Shown piece after piece: positions 57,798 through 64,000 of a DNA stretch of 64,000 nt. The stretch comes from Nocardia albiluteola (GTDB lineage: Bacteria > Actinomycetota > Actinomycetes > Mycobacteriales > Mycobacteriaceae). Location of the stretch: the NCBI RefSeq assembly GCF_018860155.1, contig NZ_JAHKNI010000014.1, positions 1 through 64,000 of the forward strand, written 5' to 3'. A program made the translations under genes and the position numbers. The first letter of the stretch is position 1, and the number at the start of each line of letters is the position of its first letter. The notes below the pieces were generated by a model. That model was given only the letters and a program-made list of their open reading frames with translations, made no database searches and was not told the origin of the DNA.

Positions 57798-58766
57798 ATG
57801 CCTTCGATATTCGGACCATTGCGCTCCACGCTGCTCGGCACCCGGATCACCGAGCCGCCCCTCGAGAGCCGCCCCGGCTTCGTCCAGCCCAATGCGGCGA
57901 CCGCCGCCGAGCTGGAGCGGGTGGCCACCCACCTGGCCCAGGGCATCGACCAGGCGGTGCGCACCAAGGACAACGACGAGCTGATCGCGCTGATCAACCA
58001 GAAGCCCGAGCAGTACCGGGGTTTCGCGTTCGAGGGCGCGGCCACGGGCCTGGCCGCGGTCGATTCGATCACCCCGTTCAGTCATCGGGCGCACGACCTG
58101 ATCACCGGGCCCGCCGCCCAGCACGACCTCACCATGTATGTGGGCGTCGGGCTGGCGCTGGGCCGGATCCCGAGGCCCATCTGGCGCAAGGTCTTTCCGA
58201 GACACCAGACCTACCGGTGGCTCGCGCTGGACGGGTACGGCTTCTACAACGCCTTCTTCCGCACCGAGAAGTGGGTCGGCCGCCATCACGTCGATCAGCG
58301 GTTCCCGGGCTGGATGGGTGATGCGGCGCCGCTGAAGCGCGCGGTCGACCAGGGCATCGGTCGCGCGCTGTGGTTCATCAGCGGCGGCTCCCCCGAGGGC
58401 GTCGCGAAACTCGTCGACGAGTTCGACGAGAGCAGGCACGCGGATCTGTGGAGCGGCATCGGCATCGCCACCACCTTCGCCGGCGGTGTCGAGGTCGCCG
58501 ATCTCGAGGCCATCCTCGCCCGGGTGCCGCAGTTCCGGGAGCCGCTGGCCGCGGGCGCGGCCATGGTCGCGAAGATCCGCACCCAGGCCGACAGCGCCAC
58601 CCCGCACACCCATGTCGCCGTGCGCACCTACTGCGCCGGGCGCACCCTCGACGAGGCCGTCGCACTGGTGGACCAGGCGTTCGCCGACGTGCCGCAGGAC
58701 GGCACCGCCCTGGGCTACCAGCGGTGGCGCGACCGCCTGGGCGAACTCGCCGCGACGAAGGGCTGA
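57798..58766 (+). CDS. DUF1702-family protein
   Basis: 322 residues. Characteristic parts are YRGFAFEGAATGLAAVD, LTMYVGVGLALGR, LDGYGFYNAFFRT and VDQGIGRALWFISGGSPEGV. DUF1702 proteins are found in enediyne gene clusters (E2/E3 region), of unknown activity. Starts 39 bases after the UnbU-like gene and ends two bases before the SDR, so all are one operon. Confidence 0.85.
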   Translation: MPSIFGPLRSTLLGTRITEPPLESRPGFVQPNAATAAELERVATHLAQGIDQAVRTKDNDELIALINQKPEQYRGFAFEGAATGLAAVDSITPFSHRAHDLITGPAAQHDLTMYVGVGLALGRIPRPIWRKVFPRHQTYRWLALDGYGFYNAFFRTEKWVGRHHVDQRFPGWMGDAAPLKRAVDQGIGRALWFISGGSPEGVAKLVDEFDESRHADLWSGIGIATTFAGGVEVADLEAILARVPQFREPLAAGAAMVAKIRTQADSATPHTHVAVRTYCAGRTLDEAVALVDQAFADVPQDGTALGYQRWRDRLGELAATKG

Positions 58767-58768
58767 GC

Positions 58769-59575
58769 ATGAACTGGACCGACCAACACGTCATCGTCAC
58801 CGGAGGATCGGAGGGCATCGGCGCGGCCGTGGCCGCCGCGTTCGCCGAACGCGGTGCGAAGGTGTCGATCATCGCCCGGCGCGCGGACGCGCTGCGGGCG
58901 ACCGCGGAACGCATCGGCGCCGAGTGGCACGTCGCCGACGTCACCGACCGCGAGGGGCTGGCCGCCGCGATCAAGGAACTCGAGGCACGCCACGGTGACT
59001 GCGTGGCGCTGGCGTGCTGCGCGGGCCTCACGCTGCCCGGACTGTTCCTGGACGTCGACGCCGACGAGTTCGGTATCCAGATGGATGCCAACTATCTCGG
59101 CTCGGTGCACGCGATCCGGGCTGTGCTGCCGGGGATGGTGAAGCGCGGCAGCGGCCGCATCCTGCTGACCAGCTCCACCTCCGCGTTCATGGGCATTCCT
59201 GGCTACTCGAGCTACGGCCCGACCAAGGGCGCGGTGCGGCAGCTCGGGCTCTGCCTGCGCTACGAACTCGAACCCGTGGGGGTGCGCGTCTCGGTGCTCT
59301 ATCCGGCCGACACCGACACTCCGGGGCTGGCACGCGAGAACCTGCGCAAGCCGGTCGAGACCAAGGCCGTCACGGGATCGATCGCGCCGATGCCGGCCGA
59401 GCGGGTCGGCGCGGCAGCGGTCCGGGGCCTGGAGCGGGGGCGTCCGCACATCGCGGTGGATCCGCTCACGGCGTTCCTGATGCATTGGGCCAATGGGGTC
59501 GAAGACGTGTCCCGGCCGTTCTTCCGCCGCAGCATCGCCCGCGCCCGCCGCAAGGCGGCGGGCGGCGGCCGATGA
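58769..59575 (+). CDS. SDR, 3-ketosphinganine-reductase-like
   Basis: 268 residues. Cofactor loop VTGGSEGIGAAVA, catalytic Ser in LTSSTSAFMG and YGPTKGAVRQL (Tyr, Lys). The TGGSxGIG start with an SSYGPTKxA active site and the following VRVSVLYPADTDTPGL are like 3-dehydrosphinganine reductase (KDSR). Logical role: reduction of the alpha-amino ketone made by the oxoamine synthase to a 2-amino-3-hydroxy compound. Confidence 0.85.
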   Translation: MNWTDQHVIVTGGSEGIGAAVAAAFAERGAKVSIIARRADALRATAERIGAEWHVADVTDREGLAAAIKELEARHGDCVALACCAGLTLPGLFLDVDADEFGIQMDANYLGSVHAIRAVLPGMVKRGSGRILLTSSTSAFMGIPGYSSYGPTKGAVRQLGLCLRYELEPVGVRVSVLYPADTDTPGLARENLRKPVETKAVTGSIAPMPAERVGAAAVRGLERGRPHIAVDPLTAFLMHWANGVEDVSRPFFRRSIARARRKAAGGGR

Positions 59576-59591
59576 CCGTGGCGGGCGGGCG

Positions 59592-60581
59592 TCATCGAGA
59601 CGCGAAGTAACCGGCCGCGGGCAGGATCGAGGTCCACGCCAGCGGCACCACGGCCAGCGAGAAGACCTTCGCATCACGGATCACTGCCACCGCTTCGTCC
59701 AGCGGCTTGCCCCGGACGCCATTGATCATGCGGACCAGATAGACCCCCAACATGACGACCGCCGCGAGATAGGGGATATATACCCAGGAGAATCCGACGA
59801 CCGGGAACGTCACCCCGACGACAATGCCCGCGCCGATCACCAGTTGCGCGAGCGCCACTCCCAGTGACGGCAACAGCCCGATCGCACGCGGAAAACTATT
59901 GATGCCGTGCTCGGTATCCTCCGGTATATCCTCTGCCGAGTTCACCACGGATACCGAGTTCGCCGCGACGGCAATTCCGATCACGATAACCAGCGACATC
60001 CAGTCGAAGGGCCTGTCGTGCACCCGGAGCAGGGTAATTCCGGGCAGGATGAGCAGACTCATCGCGATGACGACTATGTGCCATATTCCGGTGCTCTTCA
60101 AATGCAGCGGCGGCAGCGAATATTGAAAGCTGATGATGATCAGCAGTCCGCCCCAAATCACCAGATCCAGACGACGGGTCGATGCGACCAGCCAGGCGAG
60201 GATCAGGACCATGACGATCAGGTGCGCCAGCACCAGCCGGTTCATTCGCGGTATGCCGAGATCGCGCACCGCGTGGGCCAGCCGGGTCTTGAAATCCAGG
60301 TCCTGCCAGCGGTCGGCCATGGCGTTCACCAGGTTGCCGCATTGGAAGTACACGCTGACGAACACGATCGTGCCGATGGTTCGCAGCGAGAATACCTCGG
60401 CACGGGTGTGCACGCTCAACACGACTATGGCCGCCATAATGCCGACACTCATCGGCAGCAACTCGAACCGGGACACAGTCAGCACGAGCCGCAATTTCTC
60501 CATCGGGGAAAGGTCGCGGCCGGACTCCCCGGGACCGGCCGAGAATACCCGGCGACACTCGGCAACGGAACTAGAGAGCAT
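59592..60581 (-). CDS. UbiA-type prenyltransferase
   Basis: 329 residues from ATG 60581, with GGAGA upstream. About eight to nine helices. First Asp-rich motif NLVNAMADRWQDLD, second SAEDIPEDTEHGINSFP, both as in UbiA/MenA enzymes. It would transfer a prenyl chain to an aromatic or other acceptor at the membrane. Convergent with the PKS operon, 16 bases apart, and inside the pptT-pptH interval, so a role in the same pathway is possible. Confidence 0.85.
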   Translation of the reverse strand: MLSSSVAECRRVFSAGPGESGRDLSPMEKLRLVLTVSRFELLPMSVGIMAAIVVLSVHTRAEVFSLRTIGTIVFVSVYFQCGNLVNAMADRWQDLDFKTRLAHAVRDLGIPRMNRLVLAHLIVMVLILAWLVASTRRLDLVIWGGLLIIISFQYSLPPLHLKSTGIWHIVVIAMSLLILPGITLLRVHDRPFDWMSLVIVIGIAVAANSVSVVNSAEDIPEDTEHGINSFPRAIGLLPSLGVALAQLVIGAGIVVGVTFPVVGFSWVYIPYLAAVVMLGVYLVRMINGVRGKPLDEAVAVIRDAKVFSLAVVPLAWTSILPAAGYFASR

Positions 60582-60703
60582 CAATTCTCCAACTCTTCGG
60601 ATGAAATCCGTCCACCCGCGCACAATACAAGCCATTCCAACCTACGACAATCCCAATGACTATCGCGTCGATAGTCGAGAAATTGCACCGGCTGGAAACG
60701 CAC

Positions 60704-61672
60704 TCAGGCCAAGCCGCGGCGGCGGTCGGCCTGCTCGCGCATCTGCGCCGCGGCGGCCTCCATCTCGGGCGTGACCTTGAAGTGGCCACCCCAGGCGTTG
60801 AGGTCGCCGGGGGCGTACTCCGGATCGGGCAGGATCTGGCGCAGCAGCTTGTCGGGCAGGCCGCGGCGGCGCCACTCGCGCGGGTAGCCCAGCGACACCT
60901 CCTCGTGGCGCACGCCCTCGTGGAAGGTGGTGCGCGGGATGTGCAGGTGGCCGTAGACCGAGCAGACCGCGTTGTAGCGGATGTGCCAATCCTCGGTGAG
61001 GTCGGTGCCACACCACAGCGCGAACTCCGGATACCACAGCATGCGCGTGGGTTCGCGCAGCAGCGGCCAGTGGTTGATCAGCACCACGGGGGTGCCGGGG
61101 GCCAGGGCGTCGAGGCGGCGCTCGGTGTACTGCACGCGGGCGTGGCACCAGGCGTCGCGGGACAGATACGGCTCGGACGAGAGCAGGAACTCGTCGGTGG
61201 CGACCACGTTGCGGTCGCGGGCCAGGCTCAGTGCCTCGGCCTTGGTGGTGGTCCCGTCGGGCCTCCACGAGTAGTCGTAGAGCACGAACATCGGGGCCAG
61301 CGTCACCGCGCCGCCGTGCGCCTCGGCGCCGGCGCCCTCCCACACCGGATACGGATCCTCGGGGGTCAGCACGTCCAGATCCCGGCACATCGACACCAGA
61401 TAGTCGTAGCGGGCCGCGCCGTGCATCTGCACGGAATCCTTTGGGGTGGTCCACAATTCGTGATTCCCGGGCACCCAGATCAGCTTCGCGAACCGCTCCC
61501 GCAGCGTCCGCAGCGCCCACCGGATCTCCTCGGTCTTCTCCCCGACGTCACCGGCCAGGATCAGCCAATCCTCCGGCGAATCGGCGTGGATCGCCTCGAC
61601 CACGGGCTTGTTGCCCTGATGACCGACGTGCACATCGCTCACCGCCATCAACTTCGGAACCACCCGCCACAA
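60704..61672 (-). CDS. pptH: Metallophosphoesterase, PptH-like phosphopantetheinyl hydrolase
   Basis: 322 residues. Metallophosphoesterase motifs: SDVHVGH, AGDVGEKTEE, PGNHELW, LINHWPLL and VYGHLHIPRTT. The start MWRVVPKL and the stretches DYLVSMC, NVVATDEFLLSSEPY and HIRYNAVCSVYGHLHIP recall M. tuberculosis Rv2795c (PptH), known to remove phosphopantetheine from carrier proteins and so oppose PptT. Normally adjacent to pptT. Confidence 0.88.
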   Translation of the reverse strand: MWRVVPKLMAVSDVHVGHQGNKPVVEAIHADSPEDWLILAGDVGEKTEEIRWALRTLRERFAKLIWVPGNHELWTTPKDSVQMHGAARYDYLVSMCRDLDVLTPEDPYPVWEGAGAEAHGGAVTLAPMFVLYDYSWRPDGTTTKAEALSLARDRNVVATDEFLLSSEPYLSRDAWCHARVQYTERRLDALAPGTPVVLINHWPLLREPTRMLWYPEFALWCGTDLTEDWHIRYNAVCSVYGHLHIPRTTFHEGVRHEEVSLGYPREWRRRGLPDKLLRQILPDPEYAPGDLNAWGGHFKVTPEMEAAAAQMREQADRRRGLA

Positions 61673-61966
61673 CCTCTCTGCTCGCCTGCGCGCGCCTCAC
61701 GGCAACCGAGGCAACAACCTCCACATTCCCATGCCCCGCCGCCGCCCTGCCATCCAGCCCGCTGCCCTGAGGTCGGGTCGATCCCCGCCCGCCGTCCGGG
61801 TGCGTTCGCGACCTCCGCATTGTGCCGAACCGACCGGAGGCCCGTAGGGCCGACAGACGTGCACTGGCGCAGGCTTCAGCAGTACCAGCTCCGCTACAAT
61901 TGGACGGCCGATGGGTGAAAAGGGGGAGATACCATGGTGATCGGTTCCATCCACGGTGAAATATAG

Positions 61967-63706
61967 ATGGCCCCAACTGTATTGACTGTCGACCCCGACG
62001 TCTACTACCGGGCCGCCCGCCAGCTCATCGCGCTGAGCACCGACATCCATACCGCCGTCGGCCGCGACCTGGTTTCCCAGCTCGCCGCCACCGCAGGCAT
62101 GAGCGGAAACTATCCGGCGGTGGCGACATGGAACGGTGCCTACCGCCAGCACGCGGACGATGTCCGCGACGCGTCGGTGGACTATGCCGCCGCCCTGCAA
62201 CACTTCGCCGACATCCTCAACATCGCCGGCTACAACTGGCAGGACGCCGAATACAACGCAAACGTCAGCGCCGACAAGGGATCACCACCACAGCGCCCCA
62301 CACCCACCGCACCGAATTCGCTGAACTTCCCCGACATCCCGGACCCGAACGGCGACAACGGCCCCGGCCTGGTAATCACATCCCATAACTCCAGTCCGAG
62401 CCCGTGGACGGGAGCCCCGAACGGTCGCGCCGACGCCCTCCAGGCCGCCTCCACCACCTGGAACACCTTCGCCAACAGCGCTGAGCTGTCGAACGCACCC
62501 CATACACTCACTGCGGTGCGAGATTCCTTCAACGGTATCCAGGCCACCGAGATTCCCGACATACAAGAGGCCCTGGAGGCGCTCCGCAGCGGCGCGATAC
62601 AGATTGCCGACGTCGCGGAGAGTCTCGGTACCCAGCTTCGCAACCATCGCGACGACCTCATCGACGCCCGCACACAACTGTGCGCATCCGCCGCGGCTGC
62701 GTTCCCCGGCCATCCCGGCGTCCAGGTGGCCGCGACGAGCGATAACTCCTCGGTCCACGTTTCCGTGGCCGCGGACCTCGATGCGGTCGACATCGACAAC
62801 GCCGAGTCGATCTTCACCGCCGATGAAGAATGCACCGGGCTGTTCAGCGCCCTCAACGCCGCGGGCGATGTCCGTCACGCCTTGGTCGACCCGAGCGCCC
62901 TGAGCGTTCTGCCGAAGCTGAAGGCGCTCACGCAGTTACCGCTGCTCGTCGCGGACGGAAGCCCGATCCGGAATGCCAAACTGGTCGGAGAATTGGACAA
63001 CATCACCACGTGGGAGACCCCCGCCCCCACCTTGACCGCCGAGAACCTCAGCGCGCTGGACAAGTACGGCCCGCAGATGAAGAAATGGGCGATGCTCTCG
63101 GTGAAGTACGGCAACGAGGCCGGAGTCGATCCGCGCATGGTCCTGGCCATGGCACTGCAGGAGGGCGCGCCGCTGCGCACCGGCTACGACAGGGGCGAGG
63201 GCAAAAATCTCTATACAGCCCTGCAGAATCCGTCGACCTACCATCCAGACCCAGACGGGGCCGGCAAAGGAGCGCTATGGGACGAGGCGCGCTTGCGTGC
63301 GTCCGAAGTCGGCATCAGTAAGAACGGCGCGGGGAACTCCATCGGGCTGACAAATATGAAGGAACGACAGTTCAACGAGGTTAAGAATAAATACCCGGAC
63401 CAATTCCAGGGGAAGCAGTGGTCCGATCTGGTCGGGAACGATGATCTCGCTCTCAAGGCATCGGCATACAATCTGAAAATGCTCACCACCGACGCGGCAA
63501 ACCAGGCCTTGCCGAGGGTTCAGGCCGGTCAACCTTTGGATCAGTTCCTCGGATCCGGCTACAACGCCTGGGGGATCGTTGAAAACTCTAAGCACGTTGC
63601 CGACGGCGGTTCGTTTAAGCCGAACGAGATAGAGCATGGTCGGAGCACCGTAAGTGTCGCCGCACTGGCCGACCAAATCCTTTGCGGGAGCGGGGCTTAC
63701 CGGTGA
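61967..63706 (+). CDS. Large secreted-type protein: WXG-like N-terminus and lysozyme-like C-terminus
   Basis: 579 residues. The N-terminal about 90 residues are helical with a WNGAY turn (WxG) and look like an ESX/WXG100 or PPE-type helical hairpin. A middle part (160-330) is helical. The C-terminal 200 residues (AMLSVKYGNEAGVDPRMVLAMALQEGAPLRTG-like, written here in part) show a putative catalytic Glu in MALQEGAP, then NSIGLTNMKERQF and ALKASAYNLKML, as in lytic transglycosylases. Probably a type VII substrate that cuts peptidoglycan. The next gene overlaps its stop (GTGA). Confidence 0.65.
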   Translation: MAPTVLTVDPDVYYRAARQLIALSTDIHTAVGRDLVSQLAATAGMSGNYPAVATWNGAYRQHADDVRDASVDYAAALQHFADILNIAGYNWQDAEYNANVSADKGSPPQRPTPTAPNSLNFPDIPDPNGDNGPGLVITSHNSSPSPWTGAPNGRADALQAASTTWNTFANSAELSNAPHTLTAVRDSFNGIQATEIPDIQEALEALRSGAIQIADVAESLGTQLRNHRDDLIDARTQLCASAAAAFPGHPGVQVAATSDNSSVHVSVAADLDAVDIDNAESIFTADEECTGLFSALNAAGDVRHALVDPSALSVLPKLKALTQLPLLVADGSPIRNAKLVGELDNITTWETPAPTLTAENLSALDKYGPQMKKWAMLSVKYGNEAGVDPRMVLAMALQEGAPLRTGYDRGEGKNLYTALQNPSTYHPDPDGAGKGALWDEARLRASEVGISKNGAGNSIGLTNMKERQFNEVKNKYPDQFQGKQWSDLVGNDDLALKASAYNLKMLTTDAANQALPRVQAGQPLDQFLGSGYNAWGIVENSKHVADGGSFKPNEIEHGRSTVSVAALADQILCGSGAYR

Positions 63707-64000
63707 AAATCCGATACAGGCACACGAACATATGGTATCGGTTGGCCCGCGTCGTCCTCGCCGTGGTGATTATTCCCAGTATCCTGATCTTCGGCTATCA
63801 TCGCTTCGAAGCCTGGCGCAACCCCCCCAGCCAAACCTGGCACCTGGCCAATTCCATCACCGTTAAAGGGTTCAACCGATTGACTGTTATCGATGACCCG
63901 GTCGATGCCCCCATGGCCGAAGCGTATTTCATCGGTCCTCCACCGAAACCGGATCCTCTGGCGGTCGTTACGGTGCCGACTATTCAGCTGGCTACTTCGC
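63703..64000 (+). CDS. Membrane-anchored protein, partial (runs off the window)
   Basis: Starts with GTG at 63703 in a GTGA overlap with the preceding gene. 99 residues are visible: a basic start, one transmembrane helix (LARVVLAVVIIPSILIFGY, about residues 14-32) and an external part with TWHLANSITVKGFNR. Coupled to the lysozyme-like gene, so it may be its immunity or anchoring partner. Family not recognised. Confidence 0.6.
   Translation, partial: MKIRYRHTNIWYRLARVVLAVVIIPSILIFGYHRFEAWRNPPSQTWHLANSITVKGFNRLTVIDDPVDAPMAEAYFIGPPPKPDPLAVVTVPTIQLATS

Noticed and set aside
59576..59591. Terminator between the SDR and UbiA genes
   Set aside because: Only 16 bases separate the convergent stops and I see no hairpin there.

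Overview
The window is high-GC actinobacterial DNA, most likely Nocardia or a close mycolata relative. The best evidence is a gene order that, from memory, follows Mycobacterium tuberculosis Rv2782c-Rv2795c: pepR (M16 peptidase), gpsI (PNPase), rpsO, ribF, a DtxR/MntR-type repressor (sirR position), truB, pptT and a pptH-like phosphoesterase. Between these backbone genes lie several accessory blocks. All function calls come from reading motifs by eye; no search was run.

Region 0-12.5 kb is accessory and eroded. It opens with the 3' end of a group II intron (domains V-VI), a cut gene tail, and two overlapping small genes that share an MQLHR-type motif. Small membrane and secreted proteins, a LysE-type exporter, a broken kinase-like gene and an epoxide hydrolase follow. 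Next is an operon of HTH, Clp-N protein, ABC ATPase and ABC permease behind a nested palindrome. A TetR/bicupin pair then sits divergent from a Ddn-like deazaflavin protein.

Region 12.5-18.8 kb holds a translationally coupled oxidative operon: cytochrome P450, alpha/beta hydrolase, SDR, Baeyer-Villiger/EthA-type monooxygenase, then a TetR gene. Region 19-25.8 kb is conserved housekeeping. Region 25.8-31.1 kb has a TetR/patatin divergon, a TnpB-only IS200/IS605-type element, and a second SDR-monooxygenase pair.

Region 31.1-41.2 kb is a small-acid/amino-compound catabolic locus: tartrate/isopropylmalate-type dehydrogenase, succinate-semialdehyde-type dehydrogenase, class III aminotransferase, DUF3830 protein, amidase, D-2-hydroxyacid dehydrogenase, two maleate isomerase/Asp-Glu racemase-like proteins and a GntR regulator. 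Two of its promoters carry the same TTGTCAACAA palindrome. A Phd/RelE-type toxin-antitoxin pair and truB-pptT follow.

Region 43.5-60.6 kb is the most interesting part. About 17 kb separates pptT (the 4'-phosphopantetheinyl transferase) from the pptH-like gene, which are neighbours in M. tuberculosis. It contains an MFS exporter, TetR and SnoaL genes, a repeat-rich promoter, and a tight operon: a fully reducing iterative type I PKS (KS-AT-DH-ER-KR-ACP), a PLP alpha-oxoamine synthase, a UnbV-like FG-GAP protein, a UnbU/RnfD-like membrane protein, a DUF1702 protein and a 3-ketosphinganine-reductase-like SDR. A convergent UbiA-type prenyltransferase closes it. The PKS, oxoamine synthase and ketoreductase together suggest a sphingoid-like long-chain amino alcohol, combined with accessory proteins otherwise known from enediyne clusters. 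The window ends with a likely type VII-secreted protein carrying a lysozyme-like C-terminus and a partial membrane protein.
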